Shown: positions 26,673-35,015 of the stretch, piece by piece
Position numbering within the stretch: the stretch's first letter is position 1
Layout of the letters: each line of letters begins with the position of its first letter
DNA from: Actinacidiphila acidipaludis
Lineage (GTDB): Bacteria > Actinomycetota > Actinomycetes > Streptomycetales > Streptomycetaceae
Assembly: GCF_019890725.1 (NCBI RefSeq)
Contig: NZ_JAINZZ010000025.1
Coordinates: 42,018-106,017 of the forward strand
Reading direction: 5' to 3'
DNA: 64,000 nt
Notes under the pieces: generated by a model
Told to the model about the DNA's origin: nothing
Seen by the model: the letters and a program-made list of their open reading frames with translations, nothing else
Database searches by the model: none
Program-made: the position numbers and the translations under genes

Positions 26673-27170
26673 TTGAGCCCGTCCAAGGACCGGGCAGCCG
26701 CCGAGCTGTTCGCCGCCCTCTACGCCGACCTCGCCGGCTGGTGCCGCCGCCTGGTCGACGACGACGGAACGGCCCACGAGATCGCGTCCGAGGCGTTCGC
26801 CCGCCTGTGGCTGCGCTGGAGCGACGTCGAGGAGCCGCGCGGCTTCCTCTACGTGACGGCGGCCAACCTGGTGCGCGACCACTGGCGCAAGACCGACCGT
26901 GAACGCCGGGCGCTGCGCCGCGCCGGAACCGAGGCCGGGCTGGCCCCGCGCGAGCCGGGCGCGGAGACGTCGGTGCCGGTGCGGCTGATCGTGCAGTCGA
27001 TGCCCGAGAAGCTGCGGACCGTCGTCCTGCTGTACTACTTCGCCGACCTGCCGGTCAGGGACATCGCGTCCCTGACCAAGCGCAAGGAAGGGACCATCAG
27101 GGGCGATCTCCACGCCGCCCGCGAGTATCTGCGTGCCGTACTGGGAGAACGTTGTGATCACACGCATTGA
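26673..27170 (+). CDS. ECF-type RNA polymerase sigma factor
   Basis: 165 residues with sigma region 2 (ELFAALYADLAGWCRRLV...EIASEAFARLWLRW) and region 4 (MPEKLRTVVLLYYFADLPVRDIASLTKRKEGTIRGDLHAARE). The TTG start is chosen because GGAG lies six bases upstream and the fold begins soon after; TTG starts are uncommon. The downstream membrane protein overlaps its 3' end and may be its anti-sigma factor. Region 4 is unusually basic at the recognition helix (LTKRKEGTIRG). Confidence 0.85.
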   Translation: MSPSKDRAAAELFAALYADLAGWCRRLVDDDGTAHEIASEAFARLWLRWSDVEEPRGFLYVTAANLVRDHWRKTDRERRALRRAGTEAGLAPREPGAETSVPVRLIVQSMPEKLRTVVLLYYFADLPVRDIASLTKRKEGTIRGDLHAAREYLRAVLGERCDHTH

Positions 27171-27549
27171 GCACTGGGAGGAGCCCGGTGACGAGGAGCT
27201 GGCCGCACGCCTTCTGGAGGGCCATGTGCGGCTGGCGGCGCCTCCCGGCACCTTCGAACGGATCCGCCGCCGCACCGGCCGGCGGCGCGCACTGCGCCGG
27301 GCGGCGGCGACCGGTGCGGTGGCCGCCGCGATCGTCACGGTGACCGTCGTGCTGTGGCCCGCCTCGGGCACCCCGCGTCCCGCCCCGGCGACTCCGCTCG
27401 CCCCGCCGACGGCCGCTCCCACGCCGGTCCGCGCGACCCCTTCGCCGACCCGCGCCGCTCCGACACCCTCGGCGGCCGCCGGCAGGGCCACCAGCCCGAG
27501 TGGCGAGAGAGGCGCGGCGGCCACGCCTTCGCCCGGAGCCCGCCCCTGA
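27154..27549 (+). CDS. single-pass membrane protein, putative anti-sigma partner
   Basis: 131 residues from GTG 27154 (GGGAGAAC ribosome site), overlapping the sigma gene by 17 nt. A short acidic cytoplasmic part (EEPGDEELAARLLEGHVRLAAPPGTFERIRRRT) leads to one helix (AAATGAVAAAIVTVTVVLW) and a 60-residue Pro/Ala/Thr-rich exterior. No zinc-binding anti-sigma HxxxCxxC motif is present, so the anti-sigma role rests on gene coupling and topology only. Confidence 0.68.
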   Translation: MITRIEHWEEPGDEELAARLLEGHVRLAAPPGTFERIRRRTGRRRALRRAAATGAVAAAIVTVTVVLWPASGTPRPAPATPLAPPTAAPTPVRATPSPTRAAPTPSAAAGRATSPSGERGAAATPSPGARP

Positions 27550-27599
27550 TCCCCGCAGGGGAACAGCCGCCACCGCGGCCGCGTCTCCCCGGCACGAAG

Positions 27600-27641
27600 G
27601 ACCGGCGCCCGGCTGCCCTCTCGGGCTGCCGGACGCCGGTC
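27600..27641. terminator. bidirectional hairpin between convergent genes
   Basis: GACCGGCGCCCGGC pairs with GCCGGACGCCGGTC with one mismatch around a 14-nt loop. It separates the plus-strand sigma operon from the minus-strand GH27 gene. Confidence 0.68.
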
Positions 27642-27654
27642 GGGGCGGGAGGGA

Positions 27655-29916
27655 TCAGTCGGTGGTGAAGGAGTCGAAGTCCGTCTCACCCGTCGTGCCC
27701 GCGGCGTGCGACGTCGCGGTCAGACCCATGTCCTGGGTGGCCGCGGCGGTGGGGAGGGTGATGGTGCCGACGAGGTTCCAGGTGGCGTCGTCGGTGGAGT
27801 AGTAGCCGCTGTAGGTGGTGCCGTGGCGGACCAGCTTCAGCCATGACGGGTAGGTGGCGGTGCCGGTGGAGTCCTGGGAGTCCAGCTGGCCGTCGCCGTC
27901 GCTGTCCCAGTCCAGGAGGTAGCCGTTGCCGGGCGTCTCGACCAGCGCCAGGTAGCCGGGCGACGCGCCGGCCTTGGTGATGTCGTTGCGGACCATGATC
28001 CCGGCCTTCGCCCAGACGTTGGTGTCCGCCTGGGAGTCGATCTTCACCGTGGTCGTGGAGCCGTCGTGTTCGGCGCCCGGCAGGTAGATCGTGCCGTACT
28101 CGTCGACGGGGGTGTAGAGGTCGGCGCCCTGTGCCCGGATGCCGAGTCGCGTGCCGGACTGGCTGAAGCTCGCCGTGGTGGAGGCGAACGTCCGGTACGG
28201 CGCACCGACGGGGTGGTCGACGGTGATCGTGTCACCGACCGTCAGGTGCGTCGTCGCCGGACCGAAGCGGTACGCACCGGCCGCCCGGAAGGCGCTGGTG
28301 GCGAACAGGTCCTCCGACGGCTTGAGGGCGACGGTGTACGTGGCCGACAGAGTGCCGCCCGGCTTGAGGGTGCGCGCATGTGTCGGTGACGTGGTGCTGA
28401 TGGTCGCGCCGTCCGGGCCGGTCAGGTCCAGAGCCGCGTTCGTGACGGGACGCGAGCCGTTGTCGGAGAGCACCGCGGTGACGGTCCGGGTCGTGCTGTC
28501 GCTCGCGGCCGGCGCCCAGTTCAGGGCCAGTGTCACCGACGGGGCGGCGTCGCCGGCGACCTGCCGGGTCGGGTGGACGCGGAGGAGCACCACGCCGTGC
28601 GGCGGGACGTCGGCCGCGATCCGGCCGGCCGACTCGGTGGTGCCGTGGTTCCACAGGTCGGTCAGCGCGTAGTCCCGGGAGGAGGGCAGGCCGAGCGCCT
28701 GGGCGGTGGTCGCGACCTCTCGGGGCGCCGAGCCGGTGTTGAACAGGCCGACGACCGCGTCGCCGTTCTGCTCGGTCTTGGCGAACACCTGGCCTTCGGC
28801 GTCGTCGGAGATCCGCCGCGCGTCGATGCCGTCCTGGTCGACGCCGAGCACGTCGGCGTTCTTCAGCAGGGCGAGGTCGGTCGGGTCGAGGTGGGTCAGG
28901 TCGGTGCCGAGCATCAGCGGGGATGCGGCGAGCGACCAGAGACTCATCTGGGTCCTGCGCTCGTCGAGGGTGAGCCCGTCGTCGGCGCCGTTGCCGACCT
29001 CCAGCGAGTCGTAGTCGTTGTAGCCGGCGGGCCCGCCGTACGGGGCCCAGGCCGCGACCTGGTCGAAGCGGGAGGTGATGGAGGACCACGAGGTCAGCGG
29101 GTAGCTGCTGCCGTCGCGGCCGCAGTAGCACTCGATGTCGCCGCCGGTCCGCCAGCCGTCGGAGAGCTGCTGCCAGGCGGCGGTGTTGTGGATGTCCAGG
29201 TTGTTCGACAGCTCCAGGTGGATCGGGCGCCCGGTCTGCTTCAGCGCCTGCGACCAGGCGCGGACGTCACCGATGTCGGGGGTGCCGACACCGTCGATCT
29301 TCAGGTAGTCGATGCCCCAGCCCGCGAACTGGCCGGCCCAGGAGTCGACGAAGTCCTGGGCGCCGGGCTTGTCGTAGTCGATGCCGACCATGCCGCCGCA
29401 GTTGTAGTTCGCCTCGTCGGCCGTGGTCGCGATGTCGTCGGCGTGGTACGGCGTTCCCTAGATGGCGGTGTTCCGCGCGACGGCCTGCTTGGAGATGCCG
29501 GGCGTGACGTACAGGCCGAACTTCAGGCCGAGGGAGTGCACATAGTCCGCGACCGCCTGGATGCCGTTCTCACCGCCCTGGGGCGGGAAAGCGGTCTCGT
29601 CGGTGACCCAGCGGCCGTACTGGTCGACGTCCGGGCCCTGCGAGCCCGGGCAGCGGTACCAGAAGTCGTCGACGTTGGCGTAGACGTAACCCTCCTTCGC
29701 CAGCCCGCTGTCCTTCAGGGCCTTCGCCTGCGCCTCGATCTTCTGCGCGGTCGGGTTGCGCCGGATGAAGCTCCAACTGCTCCAGCCCAGCGCGGGTTTG
29801 GCGGACGTGGTGCCGCTCTCGGCCTGTGCGGCCGGACCGTCGGCCGCGGTGATTCCGGTGGCGAGCAGCAGTGCTCCGGCGAACGCGGCGAGCGCGCCCC
29901 GGATCGGTTTCCTCAT
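27655..29916 (-). pseudogene. secreted GH27 alpha-galactosidase interrupted by an in-frame amber codon
   Basis: One continuous frame of 754 codons from ATG 29916 (GGAGGAC upstream) to 27655, broken only by TAG at 29458-29460 (codon 153, in the context NTAI-stop-GTPYHAD where the family usually has Glu). Up to that point: signal peptide and GH27 start (LGWSSWSF, YANVDDFW). After it: nucleophile Asp208 in DYLKIDG, the rest of the barrel, a NEW3/NPCBM-associated domain, and a C-terminal lectin-like sandwich. No frameshift accompanies the stop, so the loss is recent or reflects readthrough or a base-call error. Divergent from the LacI gene at 30418. Confidence 0.87.
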
Positions 29917-30417
29917 GGGTGGTGTCCTCCGTCGCAGCGCCCTGACGGCGCGAGAGGGTGGGATGGCGGCACCGGGATGCGGAGGGCGGGAAGGCAGCGG
30001 GCGTCGGCTCGGCGCACCACGCTCCCGCACCGCCGGCCCGGCGGAGGGGGCACGGCACGCGGGTCTGCGGAACGTCCCGGAGCCCGCCCGGCTCACTGTC
30101 GTCCAGCTGCGCTCGACCACACCAAGTGCGCTCAACATCCACCGCGAGGGAGGATGCAAGCGCACACGATCAAACGCAGGGCAACAGATAGCATCGGATG
30201 CCGTGCGCCTGTCAAGAGGCGCGGCGCCGAGCGGACGGGTTCGGCGCGTTCCCGCCGCAACCGTCCCCCGGCGCCCGCGGCCCTGGTCCCCGGAGTCCGG
30301 CAGACGCTCCGCGCGCAGGCGAACGCCTGACGGCGCCGACCCGCCCCGGAGGAGAACCTGCGGCATACTCGGGCGACGCGGGCCCCCTCCGCGGCCCGCG
30401 AGCAGTGGAGGTGTGTG
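29917..30417. other. 501-bp divergent regulatory region between GH27 and lacI
   Basis: No protein-like frame supported. It should carry both promoters. The clearest structure is a nested inverted repeat at 30126-30165 (listed separately). The 30165-30195 part is relatively AT-rich and may hold the GH27 promoter, but I cannot assign -35 and -10 boxes. Confidence 0.55.
30126..30165. promoter_or_regulatory. nested inverted repeat upstream of the GH27 gene
   Basis: Outer arms GTGCGCT (30126-30132) and AGCGCAC (30159-30165) enclose inner arms CATCC (30136-30140) and GGATG (30152-30156), almost concentric. It could be a two-site operator or an mRNA hairpin in the GH27 leader. Confidence 0.45.
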
Positions 30418-31425
30418 ATGGCGTCGTCGTCGGGACCGGACTCGTCCCGGAGAGTCACGATCCATGATGTCGCCCGGTCCGCCGGGGTCTCGCGGCAGAC
30501 CGTCTCGCGGGCGCTGAACGGCAAGGACGAGATCGAGCGCTCCACCAAGCAGCGCGTGCTCGACGCCGCCCGCGAACTGGGCTACCGGCCGAGCCGCTTC
30601 GCCCGTGGTCTGGTCCGCCAGGACACCACCACGATCGGCCTGGTCATCCCCGACCTGCGCAACCCGTTCTTCACCGAGGTCGCGGCCTCGGCGCTGGAGT
30701 CCGCCCGCGCCCGCGGCTGGCACGTGGTCGTCTACGACACCGCCGACCGGCCGGAGGAGGAGCTCGGCACCCTTCAGGTGATCGGCTCGCAGGTGGACGG
30801 CGTGGTCGGCTACTTCAGCTGCGCCGAGGACGAGCTCGACCGGTACACCCGCGGCATGCCCATGGTGCTGATCGGCCGCGAGCACCGGATGGCCCGGTTC
30901 AGCTCGATCCGGATCGACGGCGAGGCCGGGGTGCACGCGGCCGTCGCGCACCTGGTGGCGCGGGGCCACACCATGATCGGCATGCTCGACCACGACAACC
31001 GGGCCGAGCCCAGCCTGCGCCGCGAGTGGTTCACCGCCGCCGCGCTCGCGCACGGCATCGACCCGGGCCGGGTGGCCGGCGCCGGGCAGTCCGCGGACGG
31101 CGGGGGAGCAGGGCTGCGGGCCCTGCTCGCCGCCCATCCGGAGGTCACCGCGGTCTTCACGTTCAACGACATCGTCGCGATCGGGGCGTTGCGGGAGGCG
31201 CGCCGGCTCGGTCGTGCGGTGCCGGCCGATCTCGCGGTGATCGGCTTCGACGGGCTGCAGCTCGGCGCGCTCATGGAACCCCCGCTCTCGAGCGTCGCGC
31301 TCGACACGCGCCGGCTGGGCGCGCTGGCGGTGGAGCAGGTCGGACGGCTGCTGACCGGCGCCGATCCGCTGCCGCCCGAGGATCTCGAGGTCCGCGCCGA
31401 GCTCCGGCTGGCCGGTTCCGCCTGA
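30418..31425 (+). CDS. LacI-family regulator of the GH27/GH38/GH2 module
   Basis: 335 residues. Helix-turn-helix TIHDVARSAGVSRQTVSRALNGKDE with hinge PSRFARGL, then a sensor domain (TTTIGLVIPDLRNPFFTEVAASALE; VFTFNDIVAIGALREARRLG). Start at ATG 30418 with GGAGG six bases upstream. It sits between the GH27 gene and the ABC/GH38/GH2 genes and is the likely binder of the CCGTGAACGTTCACGG element at 31518-31533. Confidence 0.9.
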   Translation: MASSSGPDSSRRVTIHDVARSAGVSRQTVSRALNGKDEIERSTKQRVLDAARELGYRPSRFARGLVRQDTTTIGLVIPDLRNPFFTEVAASALESARARGWHVVVYDTADRPEEELGTLQVIGSQVDGVVGYFSCAEDELDRYTRGMPMVLIGREHRMARFSSIRIDGEAGVHAAVAHLVARGHTMIGMLDHDNRAEPSLRREWFTAAALAHGIDPGRVAGAGQSADGGGAGLRALLAAHPEVTAVFTFNDIVAIGALREARRLGRAVPADLAVIGFDGLQLGALMEPPLSSVALDTRRLGALAVEQVGRLLTGADPLPPEDLEVRAELRLAGSA

Positions 31426-31455
31426 GTCTCCGGCCTCAGGATTGACCCGTATGTC

Positions 31456-31533
31456 TTGACATTCGTCTGCGGCCGAGCGCAGACTTCCGAGCAATTCACG
31501 AGCGCCCGTGAACGTTCCCGTGAACGTTCACGG
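31456..31533 (+). promoter_or_regulatory. promoter with adjacent LacI-type operators
   Basis: TTGACA (31456-31461) and CAGACT (31480-31485), 18 nt apart, form a plausible promoter with a start near 31492. Just downstream lie an imperfect copy (31506-31520) and a perfect 16-bp palindrome CCGTGAACGTTCACGG (31518-31533), overlapping by 3 bases. A repressor here would act as a roadblock for the transporter/glycosidase operon. Confidence 0.72.
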
Positions 31534-31708
31534 AACGGGTTCACCAGCCCGCTCCCCGGCGCTCGGCGCTCGGTGCGGCGCCGCCCGTGTCCGCACCAGC
31601 CGGCGCCGAGGACGTGATTCCAACCAGCAGGCCCACAAGGAGCAGCCCGCCTTGAGGTGTCAACGTCGACCGGTCCGGCACTGGAGCTGGACGCCCTGGA
31701 AGGAAGTC

Positions 31709-33052
31709 ATGAGAAACACCGCCTCGCACGTCCGCCTTGCCGCCGCGCTCACCGCGGCGGCGAGCGTCGCCGTGCTCGCCGGCTGCTCGTCGTCGTCCGG
31801 CCACTCGGGCAGCTCCGTGGCCGCGGCCTCCTGCGCGCCCGCGAAGGGCAAGGTCACCCTCCAGTACTGGAACACCGTTCCGGGCATGGACCAGGTCGTC
31901 GCTCTGTGGAACAAGCAGAACCCGGACATCCAGGTCCGGACGAAGAACATCTCCAACGACCAGTACGGCACCCTGGGCAACGCCCTCAAGGCGGGAAGCG
32001 CCCCCGACCTCGCCCAGGTCGGCTACGACGAACTGCCCAACCTGCGCACCCAGAACGCCTTCGTCGACGCCTCGCAGTGCAGCGCGGCCACCGCCGCCCG
32101 CTCGAAGTTCGTGCCCTGGACCTGGTCGCAGGCGAGCTTCGGCAACACCGGCGTCTTCGCCTTCCCGCAGGACACCGGGCCGATGGCGCTCTTCGTGCGC
32201 AGCGACATCTTCGCCAAGTACCACCTGCCCGTCCCCAAGACGTGGGACGAGTACGCGTCCGACGCCCAGAAGCTGCACACGGCCGACAAGAACCTCAGCA
32301 TGACGTTCTTCGACCCGAACAACGCCGAGTGGTTCAACGGCCTGCTGTGGCAGAACAGCGCCAAGATGTACGGCTACAGCGACGACAAGTGGCAGGTCAC
32401 CGTCGACTCCGTGCAGAGCAGGCAGGTCGCCGACTACTGGCAGAAGCTGATCGACGCCAAGGAGGTGCGCACCGACCTCGCCAACGGCTCCACGCAGATG
32501 TACGCGGCGTACCAGAAGGACCAGATCGCCAGCTACGTCGGCGCCGCCTGGGGCTACAGCATGTTCCGCGACAACCTGCCCAGCCAGGCCGGCAAGTGGT
32601 CGATCGTGCCGATGCCCACGTGGAGCACGAGCGCGGCGTCCGGCGACTGGGGCGGTTCCACGGTCGCGTTCATGAAGGGCAGCAAGCACCTGTACGAGTC
32701 GGTGAAGTTCAACACCTGGCTGAACACCGATCCGCAGGCGCTCGCGCTGGAGAACAAGCTCGGCGGCCTCTACCCCGCGGCCACCGCGGGCCTGCAGCTG
32801 CCCGCGCTCTCCCAGGGCGTGCCGTACTACAACAACGAGAAGATCTTCGACGTCTTCGCCCAGTCGTCCAAGGACATCGACACCAGCTTCGCCTGGGGCC
32901 CGACCCAGAAGACCGTCAACCTGAGCCTGCAGGACGCGATGGCCAAGGCCGCGGCCGGCAACGGCGCTCTGACCGGCGCGCTGTCCACCGCCCAGGCCAC
33001 CGCGCTGAAGTCCATGAAGGACCTGGCCATCCCGGCCGAGGCGGGCAAGTGA
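31709..33052 (+). CDS. oligosaccharide-binding lipoprotein of an ABC transporter
   Basis: 447 residues. Signal peptide with lipobox LAGC, Ser-rich tether, then a type-1 extracellular solute-binding fold (VTLQYWNTVPGMDQVVALWNKQNPDIQVRTKNI; WGGSTVAFMKGSKH). CUT1-type binding protein for di- or oligosaccharides. The ATG at 31709 follows GGAAGGAAG. First gene of an operon with two permeases, with GH38 and GH2 downstream; no ATPase is encoded, so a shared MsiK-type ATPase is expected, as usual for Streptomyces CUT1 systems. Confidence 0.9.
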   Translation: MRNTASHVRLAAALTAAASVAVLAGCSSSSGHSGSSVAAASCAPAKGKVTLQYWNTVPGMDQVVALWNKQNPDIQVRTKNISNDQYGTLGNALKAGSAPDLAQVGYDELPNLRTQNAFVDASQCSAATAARSKFVPWTWSQASFGNTGVFAFPQDTGPMALFVRSDIFAKYHLPVPKTWDEYASDAQKLHTADKNLSMTFFDPNNAEWFNGLLWQNSAKMYGYSDDKWQVTVDSVQSRQVADYWQKLIDAKEVRTDLANGSTQMYAAYQKDQIASYVGAAWGYSMFRDNLPSQAGKWSIVPMPTWSTSAASGDWGGSTVAFMKGSKHLYESVKFNTWLNTDPQALALENKLGGLYPAATAGLQLPALSQGVPYYNNEKIFDVFAQSSKDIDTSFAWGPTQKTVNLSLQDAMAKAAAGNGALTGALSTAQATALKSMKDLAIPAEAGK

Positions 33053-33059
33053 CCGCAGC

Positions 33060-34016
33060 ATGACCGACACCGAAACCCGCGCCGAGCGCGTGGTCGCGGC
33101 ACCCGATGTCCCCCGTCCCCGCCGCCGTCGCCCCGGCGGCGGCCCGCGGGCGGGGACCATCGCCGCGTTCGTGACACCGTTCTTCCTGCCGTTCGTGCTG
33201 TTCTACCTGGTGCCGGTGGGCTACGCGCTGTGGCAGAGCTTCCGGGTCGTGCGCCGCACCGGCGGCCAGTACGGCACCTCGTACACGACGTTCGGAGGCT
33301 TCCACCAGTACGGACAGGTGCTGCAGAACAGCGAGTTCTGGTCCAGCATCGGGCGCATCGGGCTCTTCGGTGTCGTGCAGGTGCCCGTCATGCTGTTCGT
33401 CGCCCTGATCATGGCGCTGCTGCTGGACACCCCGCTGCTGAAGGCCAAGGCGTTCTTCCGGATCTCGGCGTTCATGCCCTACGCGGTGCCGGGCGTCATC
33501 GCCGCGATCATGTGGTCCTACCTGTACTCGCCGCAGCTGAGCCCGGTGGTCGACCTGCTCGGGCACCTCGGCCTGCACCCGGACTTCCTCGGGCCGAGCG
33601 CGGTGCTGTGGTCCACGGCGAACGTCTCCACCTGGCTGTGGACCGGCTACAACATGCTGATCATGTTCTCGGCGCTGCAGGCCATCCCGCAGGAGCTCTA
33701 CGAGGCCGCGAAGCTGGACGGCGCGAGCAACTGGGCCATCGCCTGGCGGATCAAGGTGCCCATCATCGCGCCCTCGATCGTGCTGACCACGGTCTTCTCC
33801 ATCATCGGCACCCTGCAGCTCTACGCCGAGCCCGCCGTGCTGCGCCAGATCTCCTCGAACATCTCCAGCACGTTCACTCCGAACATGCTCGCCTACGCGG
33901 TGGCCTCGGGGAACAACTACCAGCAGGCGGCGGCGATCTCCGTGGTCATCGCGCTCATCACCTTCGTCCTGAGCTTCGGGTTCATGCGACTGACATCGAA
34001 GAGGGCCGGACTGTGA
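33060..34016 (+). CDS. CUT1 sugar ABC transporter permease (MalF-type)
   Basis: 318 residues, six predicted helices after an Arg/Pro-rich cytoplasmic start. The EAA loop is clear: QELYEAAKLDGASNWAIAWRIKVPIIAP. It forms the channel with the next permease. Starts 7 bases after the binding-protein gene ends. Confidence 0.9.
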   Translation: MTDTETRAERVVAAPDVPRPRRRRPGGGPRAGTIAAFVTPFFLPFVLFYLVPVGYALWQSFRVVRRTGGQYGTSYTTFGGFHQYGQVLQNSEFWSSIGRIGLFGVVQVPVMLFVALIMALLLDTPLLKAKAFFRISAFMPYAVPGVIAAIMWSYLYSPQLSPVVDLLGHLGLHPDFLGPSAVLWSTANVSTWLWTGYNMLIMFSALQAIPQELYEAAKLDGASNWAIAWRIKVPIIAPSIVLTTVFSIIGTLQLYAEPAVLRQISSNISSTFTPNMLAYAVASGNNYQQAAAISVVIALITFVLSFGFMRLTSKRAGL

Positions 34017-34885
34017 GCGACCTGACCGCCCCTCGCCGGTCCGCCTCCCGCGAGAGCCTCGCCAGCCGCAGCGCGGTCATGGCGCTGATGTTCATCCTGG
34101 CCGTCTACTTCCTGCTGCCGGTCTACTTCCTGATCGTCGCCGCCACCAAGCCCCAGGGCGATCTGGCCGCCACCAACGGCCTGGCGTTCTCCCACTTCAA
34201 CCTCTTCGGCAACCTGCACACGCTGTTCACCCGCAGCGACGGCATCTTCCTGAAGTGGGCGATGAACAGCGTGATCTACGCCGTGCTCGGCGCGGGCGTC
34301 GGCACGCTGATCTCGGCCATGTGCGGCTACGCGCTGGCCAAGTTCAGCTTCCGCGGCCGGGAGTTCCTGTTCTCCGTAGTGCTCGGCGGGGTCCTGGTCC
34401 CCACGACCGCGCTCGCGCTGCCGCTGTTCCTGCTGTTCTCCTCCACCGGACTGGTCAACACCTACTGGGCGGTGTTCCTGCCGAGCATCGTCAGCCCCTT
34501 CGGTGTGTACCTCGCCCGGATCTTCGCCGCCGCGGCGGTGCCCGAGGAACTGCTGGAGTCGGCCCGGCTGGACGGCGCGGGCGAGTTCCGCACCTTCTTC
34601 TCGGTGTCCTCCCGGCTGATGGCGCCGTCACTGGTGACGATCTTCCTCTTCCAGTTCGTGGCGATCTGGAACAACTTCTTCCTGCCGATGGTCATGCTGC
34701 AGAAGGAGTCGCTCTTCCCCGTCACGCTGGGCCTGTTCGAGTGGAACGGGCAGACCGCCCGGGCGCCGTTGCTGCAGGAATCGGTGATCACCGGCTCCCT
34801 GGTCTCGATCGTCCCCGTGATCGTCGTCTTCGTGCTGCTCCAGCGGTTCTGGCGCACGGGCCTCGCGGCCGGCTCGCTGAAGTGA
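34013..34885 (+). CDS. CUT1 sugar ABC transporter permease (MalG-type)
   Basis: 290 residues, six helices, EAA motif EELLESARLDGAGEFRTFFSVSSRLMAP. GTG start overlaps the previous stop by 4 nt (GTGA). Pairs with the MalF-type permease; ATPase not encoded locally. Confidence 0.9.
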   Translation: MSDLTAPRRSASRESLASRSAVMALMFILAVYFLLPVYFLIVAATKPQGDLAATNGLAFSHFNLFGNLHTLFTRSDGIFLKWAMNSVIYAVLGAGVGTLISAMCGYALAKFSFRGREFLFSVVLGGVLVPTTALALPLFLLFSSTGLVNTYWAVFLPSIVSPFGVYLARIFAAAAVPEELLESARLDGAGEFRTFFSVSSRLMAPSLVTIFLFQFVAIWNNFFLPMVMLQKESLFPVTLGLFEWNGQTARAPLLQESVITGSLVSIVPVIVVFVLLQRFWRTGLAAGSLK

Positions 34886-35015
34886 CCCGGGGCGGTACCG
34901 GCGGTCCCGAGCCGTCGTACCGCCCGGACCCGCAGCCGTCCCCTGCCCCCTCTGTTCCCTTGTTTCCTTCGCTCCCTACGGCCGCCAGGCCCTGCCGACA
35001 GAAGGTCACCGCCCC

